NCBI RefSeq assembly: GCF_003591035.1 | Contig: NZ_QYUO01000001.1 | Coordinates: 930,001 to 994,000 of the forward strand | DNA: 64,000 nucleotides | From: Noviherbaspirillum saxi | Lineage (GTDB): Bacteria > Pseudomonadota > Gammaproteobacteria > Burkholderiales > Burkholderiaceae_D | Reading direction: 5' to 3' | Shown here: positions 18,166 through 26,766 of the stretch, in pieces | How positions within the stretch are numbered: position 1 is the stretch's first letter | How the letters are laid out: each line of letters begins with the position of its first letter | Translations under genes and position numbers: made by a program | The notes under the pieces: generated by a model | Told to the model about the DNA's origin: nothing | Database searches by the model: none | The model's input: the letters and a program-made list of their open reading frames with translations, nothing else

Positions 18166-18627
18166 ATGGCAAAATTGCAAATGAGCCTGAAGGCGCGGGC
18201 TCTGAAGTATTTATCCGCACGTGAACACAGCCGACTGGAACTAGGCCGCAAGCTGGCGCGCTATGCGCAGGATGGCGACGACATCGAAGCTTTGCTCGAT
18301 TGGCTTGAAACATCCAAATTTCTATCCCAAACACGTTTTTCCGAATCGCTGATTCATCGTCGCGTAGCGCGCTTCGGGAATTCCCGTATCTTGTCCGAGC
18401 TCCAAATGCATGGCATTGCCGGCGATGCGCTTGGAGATATCAAAGCCAGCCTTTCGCAAGATGAGGCTTCCCGTGCGCGCGAAGTGTGGAGCAAGCGTTT
18501 CAAACAAGCGCCAGCCGATGCGGTCGAGCGTGCAAAGCAAATGCGCTTTCTGCAGCAACGTGGTTTTTCCAATGCTGCGATTCAGGCGGCCATGCGTGCC
18601 GCTGAAGAAGATGCAGACACGCTATAA
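18166..18627 (+). CDS. recX: Regulatory protein RecX
   Basis: RecX binds RecA filaments and restrains their growth and co-protease activity. The 153-residue, helix-rich protein shows [20 protein letters not shown] near the N-terminus, [20 protein letters not shown] in the second repeat and [18 protein letters not shown] at the end, matching the tandem three-helix repeats of the family. It lies downstream of recA on the same strand, as is usual. The distance and the intervening hairpin suggest reduced expression compared with recA. Confidence 0.92.
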   Translation: MAKLQMSLKARALKYLSAREHSRLELGRKLARYAQDGDDIEALLDWLETSKFLSQTRFSESLIHRRVARFGNSRILSELQMHGIAGDALGDIKASLSQDEASRAREVWSKRFKQAPADAVERAKQMRFLQQRGFSNAAIQAAMRAAEEDADTL

Positions 18628-18903
18628 CCCTTCCAAGCCTGTAAGTGCAAGATATACCTTTTACCCAAGGTCTGGATATTCGTTGCGTGAATGACATAAT
18701 CAAGAAGTTCTGTCATTTGTGCAAAAGCTTCCCCTCGCCAGCATTCTTCCCGTCTGAAAATACCAGGATGGCGATTCGCGCAATTCCTGTGCTACACTTT
18801 CGTGGTTTTTGCAGCGCCGCATGAGCGGCTGCTGTCGTAGAAACTGCGACAGCGACACGCAAATGCGGCAATTTTTATAGCCGCTTCACAGGCATTGGTC
18901 GTT

Positions 18904-19485
18904 ATGCCCTTATCTCCGCCGTCTTCCCGCCGTGCGTTAAAGCACACGCGCGCAATCCAGATCGAAGCGTTCGCTCGCGACGATGGCTTGTGGGATCTCG
19001 ACGCGCATATCTCCGATATCAAGACACGAGACAGCAAGCTTGCCTCAGGCATCCGCCAGGCAGGTGACCCGATCCATAGTCTCTACCTGCGCATCACCAT
19101 CGACTTGCAACTGAATGTGGTCGAAGCCGAAGCTGTCTCTGACGCAGTACCGTATCCAGGCCATTGCGACGCCATAGGCCCCGACTATAAAAAGCTGATT
19201 GGCCTGAACCTGATGAAAGGGTTTCGCGACGGCGTCAAACGGCGGCTGTCCGGCACCAGCGGTTGCACGCATCTCACGGAGCTGGCGCAAGTGTTGCCGA
19301 CCGCTGCCATTCAGGCTTTTGCCGGCGATGTCATCGACACCCGCGACGGCGCTTCCACGGACGACCAGACTCATAAGCCATTTCAATTAGACCGCTGCCA
19401 TGCCTTGCGCACGGATGGCGAAGCGGTCGCGAAGTATTACCCGCGCTGGGCGGTAAAACCACAGGCAGTATCCGAATCAAGTTAA
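18904..19485 (+). CDS. DUF2889 family protein
   Basis: This 193-residue protein begins MPLSPPSSRRALKHTRAIQI and continues with RDDGLWDLDAHISDIK and LYLRITIDLQLNVVEAEAVSDAVPYPGHC, the pattern of DUF2889, a betaproteobacterial family of unknown function. The residues PYPGHC and GLNLMKGFRDGVKRRLSGTSGCTHLTEL contain conserved Cys and His that might bind a metal (inference). The ATG at 18904 is preferred over a TTG at 18895. It precedes sucC by 44 bases and may share transcripts with sucCD. Confidence 0.75.
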   Translation: MPLSPPSSRRALKHTRAIQIEAFARDDGLWDLDAHISDIKTRDSKLASGIRQAGDPIHSLYLRITIDLQLNVVEAEAVSDAVPYPGHCDAIGPDYKKLIGLNLMKGFRDGVKRRLSGTSGCTHLTELAQVLPTAAIQAFAGDVIDTRDGASTDDQTHKPFQLDRCHALRTDGEAVAKYYPRWAVKPQAVSESS

Positions 19486-19529
19486 TTTCAACAAGGTTAT
19501 TTTTACTAAGCGTCTGAAGGGAAGCTCGC

Positions 19530-20696
19530 ATGAAAATCCATGAGTATCAGGGCAAAGAAATCCTCCGTAAGTACGGAGTGACGGTTCCGCGCGGTATCCC
19601 GTGCTTTTCCGTAGAAGAAGCGGTCAAGGCGGCCGAAACTCTTGGAGGCCCGGTCTGGGTCGTCAAGGCGCAGATCCACGCGGGTGGCCGCGGCAAGGGC
19701 GGCGGCGTCAAGGTGGCCAAGTCGCTCGACCAGGTCAAGGAATACGCTGACGCGATCATGGGCATGCAGCTCGTCACGCACCAGACCGGCCCGGATGGTC
19801 AGAAGGTACGTCGCCTGCTGATCGAAGAAGGCGCCGACATCAAGAAAGAACTGTACGTCAGCATGGTGACCGACCGTGTCAGCCAGCGCGTGGTCTTGAT
19901 GGCCTCCAGCGAAGGCGGCATGGATATCGAAGAAGTCGCGGAAAAGCATCCTGAACTCATCCACAAGGTCGTGATCGATCCGGCTACCGGCCTGACCGAT
20001 GCCGATGCGGATTCCATCTCCGCCAAAATCGGCGTACCGGCCGGCTCCATCGCCGATGCACGCAAGCAACTGCAAGGCCTGTACCAAGCCTACTGGGAAA
20101 CCGATTCCTCGCTGGCCGAAATCAACCCGCTGATCCTGACCGGCGACGGCAAGGTCATCGCACTCGACGCCAAGTTCAATTTCGACTCCAATGCACTGTT
20201 CCGTCGTCCCGACATCGTCGCGATGCGCGATCTGGACGAAGAAGATCCGGCGGAAGTCGAAGCTTCCAAGTTCGATCTGGCCTACATTTCCCTCGACGGC
20301 AACATCGGCTGCCTGGTGAATGGCGCCGGTCTGGCCATGGCCACCATGGACACCATCAAGCTGTTCGGCGGCGAGCCGGCCAACTTCCTCGACGTCGGCG
20401 GCGGCGCGACAGCAGAGAAGGTCACTGAAGCCTTCAAGATCATGCTGAAGAACCCCGGCCTCAAGGCCATCCTGGTCAACATCTTCGGCGGCATCATGCG
20501 CTGCGACGTGATCGCCGAAGGCGTGATCACCGCATCCAAGGCCGTTTCCCTCAAGGTGCCGCTCGTCGTGCGCATGAAGGGTACCAACGAAGACCTCGGC
20601 AAGAAGATGCTGGCCGAATCCGGCCTGCCGATCATCTCGGCCGACACCATGGAAGAAGCCGCGCAGAAGGTCGTTGCTGCGGCCAACGGAAAATAA
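19530..20696 (+). CDS. sucC: Succinate-CoA ligase (ADP-forming), beta subunit
   Basis: SucC, with SucD, interconverts succinyl-CoA and succinate with formation of ATP in the citric acid cycle. The 388-residue protein starts [17 protein letters not shown] and has the ATP-grasp fold with [32 protein letters not shown] and the phosphate-binding GGIMRCD. A clear GAAGGGAAG ribosome-binding site precedes the ATG. sucD follows after 14 bases. Codon use is strongly biased to G/C-ending codons, fitting a highly expressed gene. Confidence 0.98.
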   Translation: MKIHEYQGKEILRKYGVTVPRGIPCFSVEEAVKAAETLGGPVWVVKAQIHAGGRGKGGGVKVAKSLDQVKEYADAIMGMQLVTHQTGPDGQKVRRLLIEEGADIKKELYVSMVTDRVSQRVVLMASSEGGMDIEEVAEKHPELIHKVVIDPATGLTDADADSISAKIGVPAGSIADARKQLQGLYQAYWETDSSLAEINPLILTGDGKVIALDAKFNFDSNALFRRPDIVAMRDLDEEDPAEVEASKFDLAYISLDGNIGCLVNGAGLAMATMDTIKLFGGEPANFLDVGGGATAEKVTEAFKIMLKNPGLKAILVNIFGGIMRCDVIAEGVITASKAVSLKVPLVVRMKGTNEDLGKKMLAESGLPIISADTMEEAAQKVVAAANGK

Positions 20697-20710
20697 TCGA
20701 GGGAAGATAA

Positions 20711-21592
20711 ATGTCGATTCTGATCAATAAAGACACCAAAGTCATTACGCAAGGCATCACCGGCAAGACCGGCCAGTTCCACACACGCATGTGCCGCGAC
20801 TACGCGAATGGCAAGAATGCATTCGTCGCTGGCGTCAATCCGAAAAAAGCGGGCGAAGACTTCGAAGGCATCCCCATCTTCGCGAATGTGAAAGAAGCAA
20901 AAGACAAGACCGGTGCAACCGTATCCGTGATCTACGTTCCGCCCGCAGGCGCTGCCGACGCGATCTGGGAAGCGGTCGAAGCCGAGCTCGACCTCGCGAT
21001 CTGCATTACCGAAGGCATCCCTGTTCGTGACATGCTCGCACTGAAAGACCGCATGGCGAAAGCCGGCAGCAAGACCCTGCTGCTCGGACCGAACTGCCCG
21101 GGCCTGATCACGCCGGACGAAATCAAGATCGGCATCATGCCCGGCCACATCCACAAGAAGGGCCGCATCGGCGTAGTTTCCCGCTCCGGCACGCTGACTT
21201 ATGAAGCAGTCGGCCAGCTGACCGCACTGGGCCTCGGCCAGTCGTCCGCAGTCGGCATCGGCGGCGACCCGATCAACGGCTTGAAGCACATCGACGTGAT
21301 GCGCATGTTCAACGACGATCCGGACACCGACGCCGTCATCATGATCGGTGAAATCGGCGGTCCTGATGAAGCCAATGCAGCACGCTGGATCAAGGACAAC
21401 ATGAAGAAGCCCGTCATCGGCTTCATCGCTGGCGTCACCGCGCCACCGGGCAAGCGCATGGGCCACGCCGGCGCGCTGATTTCGGGCGGCGACGACACGG
21501 CACAAGCCAAGCTGGACATCATGGAAGCCTGCGGTATCACGGTCACCAAGAACCCGTCTGAAATGGCGAAGTTGTTGAAGGCAGCGCTGTAA
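20711..21592 (+). CDS. sucD: Succinate-CoA ligase (ADP-forming), alpha subunit
   Basis: SucD binds CoA and carries the phosphohistidine intermediate. The 293-residue protein starts [21 protein letters not shown] and shows the Rossmann CoA site, [21 protein letters not shown] and [11 protein letters not shown], in which His252 is the expected phosphorylated residue. It is encoded with sucC and ends in a strong hairpin terminator 29 bases downstream. Confidence 0.98.
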   Translation: MSILINKDTKVITQGITGKTGQFHTRMCRDYANGKNAFVAGVNPKKAGEDFEGIPIFANVKEAKDKTGATVSVIYVPPAGAADAIWEAVEAELDLAICITEGIPVRDMLALKDRMAKAGSKTLLLGPNCPGLITPDEIKIGIMPGHIHKKGRIGVVSRSGTLTYEAVGQLTALGLGQSSAVGIGGDPINGLKHIDVMRMFNDDPDTDAVIMIGEIGGPDEANAARWIKDNMKKPVIGFIAGVTAPPGKRMGHAGALISGGDDTAQAKLDIMEACGITVTKNPSEMAKLLKAAL

Positions 21593-21620
21593 TACGACTT
21601 TCTCCGGCGCTCGCCGGAAG

Positions 21621-21658
21621 AAATAAAAACGGGGAGCTTCGACTCCCCGTTTTTATTT
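21621..21658 (+). terminator. Rho-independent terminator of sucCD
   Basis: A perfect 16-bp inverted repeat (AAATAAAAACGGGGAG / CTCCCCGTTTTTATTT, loop CTTCGA) forms a GC-rich stem ending in a T-rich arm 29 bases after sucD. The A-rich left arm would also make it active on the other strand. Confidence 0.92.
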
Positions 21659-21764
21659 GCTCTTTTTCCCATATGACGACTTCTGGATTTCAGGAAAGCC
21701 AGCGCTTGCGCACTGCAGCGTACGATCTCCCTTGGTGCATTCAAAAATCGTCGCGTCATGCACG

Positions 21765-21770
21765 TATAAT
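21765..21770 (+). promoter_or_regulatory. Candidate -10 box close to the PP2C start codon
   Basis: TATAAT lies only six bases before the ATG at 21777, and no Shine-Dalgarno sequence is visible between them. If the box is used, transcription would begin at or next to the start codon, giving a leaderless mRNA. A matching -35 element is not clear. Confidence 0.4.
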
Positions 21771-21776
21771 CCGCAC

Positions 21777-22607
21777 ATGGCACACAGGCTCGAACTCCAA
21801 ATCGCCGCAAAGACAGATACAGGAATGGTGAGATCGCACAACGAAGACGCGATCTTTTCCAGTCCTGAGGACGGCATTGCCATTCTTGCCGATGGTATGG
21901 GCGGCTACAACGCCGGCGAGGTTGCGAGCGCGATGGCAGTCGACGTGACGACGCAATATCTCAAAGCAGGTCTGCCCGAGCTTACTTCCCAGCGACGCGA
22001 CACGCGGCTGCATCATCTGGTCGTTGAGTCCATACAGCGCGCCAATACCGCAATACTCGAAGCCGCACACGCCGACGAACGCTACGAGGGCATGGGGACC
22101 ACCATTGTGGTCGCGATATTCCGCGAAGACAAGCTGACGCTTGCCCATGTCGGCGACTCGCGCGCTTACCGTTTGCGAGCGAATCAACTTACGCAGATCA
22201 CACGTGACCATTCCTTGCTGCAAGAACAGATCGACGCTGGCCTGGTTGATCCCTCATGGGCTCCCTATGCACAGAACAGAAATCTGGTAACGCGGGCGGT
22301 CGGTGTCGATGCGAATATGGAGGTCGAAATCCATGAGCATCAGGTTGAAGAGGGAGATGTGTATCTGCTGTGTTCCGATGGCTTGTCCGACATGCTGTTG
22401 GACGAAAAAATCAGGGAAATCATGTCGCAAAGCGATATGCCGCTTGAGATAGCATGCGACACGCTGGTACAAGCTGCAAACGGTAATGGCGGGAATGACA
22501 ATATTTCCGTCATGCTTGTCGGCGTGCATTTGCTTCAGGTCACACGCGGCGGTTTGTTTACTCGCCTGGCGAACTGGGCATCTCGTTTCACCACCACAAT
22601 TTCGTAA
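21777..22607 (+). CDS. PP2C-family serine/threonine protein phosphatase (Stp1/PrpC-like)
   Basis: This 276-residue, probably cytoplasmic, metal-dependent phosphatase removes phosphate from Ser/Thr residues. The metal-binding motifs are present: RSHNEDA with Asp24, ADGMGG with Asp39 and Gly40, GDSRAYRL, CSDGLSDML and NGGNDNISVML. The ATG at 21777 is chosen because it begins the conserved fold (LELQIAAKTDTGMVR). The FHA gene follows after 19 bases, a partner that commonly reads phospho-threonine. No Ser/Thr kinase gene lies in the window, so the opposing kinase must be encoded elsewhere. Confidence 0.93.
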   Translation: MAHRLELQIAAKTDTGMVRSHNEDAIFSSPEDGIAILADGMGGYNAGEVASAMAVDVTTQYLKAGLPELTSQRRDTRLHHLVVESIQRANTAILEAAHADERYEGMGTTIVVAIFREDKLTLAHVGDSRAYRLRANQLTQITRDHSLLQEQIDAGLVDPSWAPYAQNRNLVTRAVGVDANMEVEIHEHQVEEGDVYLLCSDGLSDMLLDEKIREIMSQSDMPLEIACDTLVQAANGNGGNDNISVMLVGVHLLQVTRGGLFTRLANWASRFTTTIS

Positions 22608-22626
22608 CCACAGGTTGGAGAATATT

Positions 22627-23235
22627 GTGGCAAAAATAATTCTGTCCTCGGGTAATGCAGTTTTGCGCGAGCTTCCGCTAGTAAAAGCCCGTATTACGAT
22701 AGGCCGAGCGCCCCAGAATGACTTGGTGATCGACGATCCGGCCATCAGTGCCGAACATGCTGCCATCACGACGGCGCATGATGGATCGTATTTGGAAGAC
22801 CTGAACAGTACCAATGGCACGGAGATCAATGGACAGCCTGTCAGGACGCATTTTTTGCAGGACAAGGACGTTGTCACGCTGGCGCGTTATACCCTTATTT
22901 ATCTGTCCAGCAATTTGTCGCATTTTCCCGGATCCCTTGACCTCGATATCACAGTAGGCAGTAGCAATACCCGGGGCGCTGGAATCATAAAATTAAGAAC
23001 CGAACTTGGTGCGGACCGAGAAATCGCTTTGTCCAAACCGCTGACGACAATCGGCTTACCCGGCTCCTGCGTTGCCTTAATTGCAAATGATGCAGGAAGC
23101 TATGCGGTGGCTCGCATTGAGGGCAGTATTCAGCCTTTGCTTAATGGACGTCCGCTCGGCGACATGCCGGAAACGCTCAGGCATGGCGATATGATCAAAG
23201 TTGCAAATAGTGAATTACACTTTCTTCTTCTTTAG
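22627..23235 (+). CDS. FHA-domain protein
   Basis: This protein starts at a GTG (22627) preceded by GGAG at a proper distance, giving 202 residues. The N-terminal forkhead-associated domain has the phospho-threonine-binding residues: Gly26-Arg27 (TIGR), Ser41 and His44 (ISAEH), and DLNSTNGTEING. A second half (about 105-202: LTTIGLPGSC, LLNGRPLGD, LRHGDMIKV) resembles a second FHA fold but lacks the Ser and His motif, so it probably does not bind phosphopeptides. It is coupled to the PP2C phosphatase. The pair probably forms part of a phospho-threonine signalling circuit. Confidence 0.88.
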   Translation: MAKIILSSGNAVLRELPLVKARITIGRAPQNDLVIDDPAISAEHAAITTAHDGSYLEDLNSTNGTEINGQPVRTHFLQDKDVVTLARYTLIYLSSNLSHFPGSLDLDITVGSSNTRGAGIIKLRTELGADREIALSKPLTTIGLPGSCVALIANDAGSYAVARIEGSIQPLLNGRPLGDMPETLRHGDMIKVANSELHFLLL

Positions 23236-23300
23236 ATCTGTAACAACTTTTGCACACAATGTCGTTATGCTCGACAAAATTTGGTTCCTGGTTCTTGAAA

Positions 23301-23315
23301 TGACAAAAATTGTCA
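23301..23315 (+). promoter_or_regulatory. Candidate activator-binding palindrome upstream of pilA
   Basis: The 15-base palindrome TGACAAAAATTGTCA lies about 75 bases before the sigma-54 -24 element, and further TGACA-type sequences surround it (for example TGTGACAAAT at 23341). This spacing suits an enhancer-binding protein such as PilR. No direct evidence identifies the regulator. Confidence 0.5.
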
Positions 23316-23387
23316 GGAAGACTTAGAAATCACCTCCGACTGTGACAAATTTTATTCATTTGCATCGCTGAAACAAGAGTTTCTCAC

Positions 23388-23402
23388 TGGCACGTCACTT
23401 GC
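23388..23402 (+). promoter_or_regulatory. Sigma-54 (RpoN) promoter of pilA
   Basis: TGGCAC-N5-TTGC matches the -24/-12 consensus (TGGCAC at 23388-23393, TTGC at 23399-23402). The predicted start would be about 40 bases upstream of the pilin ATG, with AAGGGAGAAA as ribosome-binding site. RpoN/PilR control of pilA is established in Pseudomonas and relatives. Confidence 0.85.
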
Positions 23403-23453
23403 TGTAAGGGAAGCAAGACAGACAAGCTGTCTTCTTTCAAAGGGAGAAACATT

Positions 23454-23891
23454 ATGAAATCAATGAAAATGGTCCAAACAGCACAGCGCGGCTTTACTCT
23501 TATCGAACTGATGATCGTTGTTGCGATTATCGGTATTTTGGCTGCGGTTGCGTTGCCGGCGTATCAGGATTACACGAAGAAGGCGCGCTTCAGTGAAGTC
23601 CAAGGGTTGGCTGAAGGGCTGAAGAGCCTTGTTACGACGTGCGCTTCCGAAGATAGCGGAAGCTTTACCAATTGTGATAGTGGCAGCAGTGGCATCCCGG
23701 CTGCTCTTGCAGCGGCGACGACCAATACCGCTACGCTTTCGGTTGCGGACGGCGTGATTTCCGGGGCTGCTACTGCAGCGGCAGATAGCATTACGACTGA
23801 ATTGCGCCCGGCCTTCAATTCCGCTTCTTCGATCATCACGTGGACCAACGCCGGCGGCTGCGTTGCTAAGGGCTGGTGCAAGGCTAACTAA
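23454..23891 (+). CDS. pilA: Type IV pilin, major subunit (PilA)
   Basis: This 145-residue prepilin has a 13-residue leader ([13 protein letters not shown]). Cleavage before Phe14 by PilD exposes [20 protein letters not shown], with the essential Glu at mature position 5. The globular part is rich in Ala, Ser and Thr and has two Cys early ([14 protein letters not shown]) and two late (GGCVAKGWC), so a C-terminal disulfide loop is likely. The mature protein is short (132 residues) and ends CKAN. It has its own sigma-54-type promoter and a terminator downstream, and is followed by genes that may modify or assist it. Confidence 0.95.
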   Translation: MKSMKMVQTAQRGFTLIELMIVVAIIGILAAVALPAYQDYTKKARFSEVQGLAEGLKSLVTTCASEDSGSFTNCDSGSSGIPAALAAATTNTATLSVADGVISGAATAAADSITTELRPAFNSASSIITWTNAGGCVAKGWCKAN

Positions 23892-24194
23892 TTTCCTGAT
23901 GCTTCTGTAATAGGAAACTGCTCTGTATAACCGGTGACCGAAAGTTGATCCCGGTTTGTTCGACAAGGCGGATAATTTACTCAGTCTTGGATGTATCCGA
24001 CACCTCGATTCAACTTTGAATCGAGGTGTTTTTGTTTCCCTTTGAAAGTACGGAGTCTGGGAAGCAGGGTGATGAAACTGGGAGTCGAGAAAGCCGCGGC
24101 GAATATACGGTAGGCGCACGGGTTGGTGAAACACTTGCTTTGTAAAACTGTGCTCATCCGAACGATGAGCGGTCAGCATTGGAATAATAAAAAC
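23892..24194 (+). other. pilA 3' region with terminator
   Basis: This non-coding interval holds a strong hairpin at 24001-24028 (CACCTCGATTCA / TGAATCGAGGTG, loop ACTT) followed by TTTTTGTTT, a rho-independent terminator for pilA. It lies about 110 bases after the pilA stop, leaving a long 3' UTR. After it, to 24194, I see no gene; the promoter for the methyltransferase must be here but is not distinct. Confidence 0.85.
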
Positions 24195-24815
24195 ATGAAG
24201 CAAATTGCACTTGAAGATGTTGTCAAAACCTACCGACGTTATGCTCCATTTTATGACCGTCTCTTCGGGGCGGTTCTAGAGCCCGGTCGTCGTGCTTTAG
24301 CGGATGTAGTGTGTAAATCAAGTCCTGCTTCAATATTGGAAGTAGGGGTTGGAACAGGATTGATGCTCTCTCGCTATCCGGCTGATTCATCAATTGTTGG
24401 TGTCGACGTTTCAAGTGAAATGCTTGAGGTCGCAGGTAAAAGAATAAAAAGCGGCACTACACGTGAAATTCATCTCATCAAAATGGATGCAGAGACAATG
24501 AATTTCTACGATGCGCACTTTGATTGCGTGACCGTGCCTTACGTCTTATCTGTCACACCCAACCCCGACAAGCTGATCGCTGAAATAAGGCGCGTCTGTC
24601 GCAAAGGAGGACTAATTTTTATCCTTAACCATTTTAGCGGCAGCCATTTTTGGTGGTTTCTGGAGCGAGCCGTACGGTCGATTGCCGACAAAATCGGATT
24701 TCGTTCAGACTTCGGTTTCGATGAACAGATTCTCAAGCATGACTGGGAAGTACTGTCAGTAAAGAATGTCAACTTCCTGGGTCTTTCCAAACTCGTTGTT
24801 ATTCGCAATGTTTAA
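24195..24815 (+). CDS. Class I SAM-dependent methyltransferase (PmtA/UbiE-like)
   Basis: This 206-residue methyltransferase has motif I ILEVGVGTGLML, DVSSEMLEVAGKR after strand 2 and FDCVTVPYVLSVTPNPDKLI around motif IV. Its start, VVKTYRRYAPFYDRLFGAVLEPGRRA, closely resembles bacterial phosphatidylethanolamine N-methyltransferases (PmtA group), so phospholipid head-group methylation is one possibility. It could equally act on another small molecule. Codon choice is more A/T-rich than in the flanking core genes. It overlaps or abuts the sulfatase-like gene downstream, so the two are probably co-translated. Confidence 0.8.
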   Translation: MKQIALEDVVKTYRRYAPFYDRLFGAVLEPGRRALADVVCKSSPASILEVGVGTGLMLSRYPADSSIVGVDVSSEMLEVAGKRIKSGTTREIHLIKMDAETMNFYDAHFDCVTVPYVLSVTPNPDKLIAEIRRVCRKGGLIFILNHFSGSHFWWFLERAVRSIADKIGFRSDFGFDEQILKHDWEVLSVKNVNFLGLSKLVVIRNV

Positions 24816-24816
24816 T

Positions 24817-26682
24817 ATGCGAACAACGCAACTGATCAGACTAGCCGGAATGGATGTAGCGGTTTGGTATTGCATCCCATCGATTTTTCTCTTCTTTTAC
24901 GTTCATTACCACGCTGTTTCCAGTGAGGCAATTGGCCCGCATCTTTATCTGTTGCTTATTGGCCTGTTGAGCCTTGTCCTGTCGAGGCTTGTGTTGTATC
25001 GGTTGATTCCTGATCGGCGCGTGGCACATATAGTTACGTCATGCGTGATTTCCGCCGTACTGTTGTCGATGCTGCTGTACTACGGACTGGTATTGATTGG
25101 CCTTGGGTCATGGGCACGCGTGATTTCATGGGACTTGATAACAAGTTATACGATGCAGTTGCCGGGACTGATGGACTCTCTTGGTGTCCCTGTGTATGTC
25201 ATGTTTGCGCTCTTTGCTGTGGTCTATGTCGCTCTCACATATGCAACGCATGCCTACATCCAGAGGTTCGAGTGGGTGTCGCGCGTGCTGCCCGTAATTC
25301 CCGGTTGGCTCCACCTGTTTATTGTCACCGCCGGATTTGCGGTCTGCTCCATTGCCGTGTACCGGTTCATGCAATCCCCTCCAGTACAGAAATCCGAGCC
25401 GCTGAGCCTCACCTTCTTCCCGATGTTTGCGGCGAGAGATCTGCAAGGCCATGCGATTGACAAAATCATGGCGCAAAAGCTGGATCGCCTGGAAGACGCA
25501 GCCAGATCATCCTATATGGCGAAGAAAGAAGGGCTCGGGAAAAGGAATTTGATCCTGATCGTTGTCGATGCCCTTCGACCAGATCATATGGGAATCTATG
25601 GTTATCGGCGGAATACAACACCGAATCTCGCACACATGATTCAATCAGGACAGGCTCGCATAGTAAAGAATGTTCGGTCATCGTGTGGGGAGTCGGCGTG
25701 TGGCCTTCTCAGTCTGGCCAGTTCAAAGTTTGTATATCAATTTTCAAATAAGCCTTTTACACTGCAGCAGGTGTTGCGACGGCAAGGTTACCAAGTCCAA
25801 ATGATATTGGGTGGTGATCACACCAGCTTCTACGGGCTCAAAGAGTTGTACGGAGAAGTTGATAGTTATTTCGATGGTTCGATGGCGACAGGCTACTACG
25901 TAAATGATGACCAACTTGTTCTCGACCACACCGGACGCCTTCCATCTTGGGACGGTAAGCCCGTCATGATGCAGTTCCATCTGATGTCCACCCATGTTAT
26001 GGGAAAACGTCATGGTCGATTTGCACAATATGCTCCCTCGGAAAACTATATGTTTCATGCAAACCGCATTGCCAAGAACAACGACAAACATATCAATTTC
26101 TATGACAACGGTGTTGTACAGGCTGATGCAGTCATCCATGATCTGCTGGCTGCACTTCAGAGCAAGGGCTATTTGAAGGATGCCCTCGTTGTCATTACTG
26201 CCGATCATGGCGAAGCTTTAGGAGAACATGGTCTCTATGCCCATGCGAATAGCGTGCGCGAAGAAGCCTTGCGTATCCCCTTGATCTTTATTCCATACGG
26301 CTATCAATCCGGCCTCAGAGGCGAGTTTAGGACCGCTGCCGCACAAGTAGACATTGCGCCTACAATTCTCGCTGAGTTTGGTTTTTCTATTCCAAGTACG
26401 TGGGCGGGCAGTTCGATGCAAGACACACAACGCAAAAGCTATTCATATTTTCAGGAAGGGCAAGCTGCGGGGGTGATTGATTACCGTGACCCGGAGAATT
26501 TATGGAAATACTGGTTCGATGCGAAGAGCGGTCATGAGCATGCATATAATCTCACGCGCGATCCAATGGAGAAAGACAATGTAATCAGCCAAGTTGCATC
26601 GGGCCTAAAACAGGATTGGCGCTTGCAACAAATGCAATTAATGCCGGGTATTCAGGATGCTTCTCACCTAAGGCGGGAGTGA
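24817..26682 (+). CDS. Membrane-anchored alkaline phosphatase-superfamily enzyme (sulfatase-like hydrolase/transferase)
   Basis: This roughly 621-residue protein has about five membrane helices in the first 190 residues and then a large domain that should face the periplasm. The catalytic domain has VVDALRPDHMGIYGY with metal ligand Asp251, a nucleophile region SCGESACG (289-296), GGDHTSFYG, and the metal site ITADHGEALGEHG. The architecture resembles phosphoethanolamine and phosphoglycerol transferases. The CGESA segment recalls CGTETA of EptA/MCR enzymes, making Ser293 a candidate nucleophile (inference). ATG 24808 is an alternative start. The substrate may be lipid A, a glycolipid or the neighbouring pilin. 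Confidence 0.8.
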   Translation: MRTTQLIRLAGMDVAVWYCIPSIFLFFYVHYHAVSSEAIGPHLYLLLIGLLSLVLSRLVLYRLIPDRRVAHIVTSCVISAVLLSMLLYYGLVLIGLGSWARVISWDLITSYTMQLPGLMDSLGVPVYVMFALFAVVYVALTYATHAYIQRFEWVSRVLPVIPGWLHLFIVTAGFAVCSIAVYRFMQSPPVQKSEPLSLTFFPMFAARDLQGHAIDKIMAQKLDRLEDAARSSYMAKKEGLGKRNLILIVVDALRPDHMGIYGYRRNTTPNLAHMIQSGQARIVKNVRSSCGESACGLLSLASSKFVYQFSNKPFTLQQVLRRQGYQVQMILGGDHTSFYGLKELYGEVDSYFDGSMATGYYVNDDQLVLDHTGRLPSWDGKPVMMQFHLMSTHVMGKRHGRFAQYAPSENYMFHANRIAKNNDKHINFYDNGVVQADAVIHDLLAALQSKGYLKDALVVITADHGEALGEHGLYAHANSVREEALRIPLIFIPYGYQSGLRGEFRTAAAQVDIAPTILAEFGFSIPSTWAGSSMQDTQRKSYSYFQEGQAAGVIDYRDPENLWKYWFDAKSGHEHAYNLTRDPMEKDNVISQVASGLKQDWRLQQMQLMPGIQDASHLRRE

Positions 26683-26766
26683 GGATTTTATTCAGTGCAA
26701 GTATTGCCTAAAATGTAGGCGTTTTTAGAAAACGTAATCGTTGACGATTCAATTGAAGATACAAAG

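Noticed and set aside
20282..21505. 407-codon minus-strand frame
   Set aside because: Antisense to sucC and sucD; composition is that of a shadow frame.
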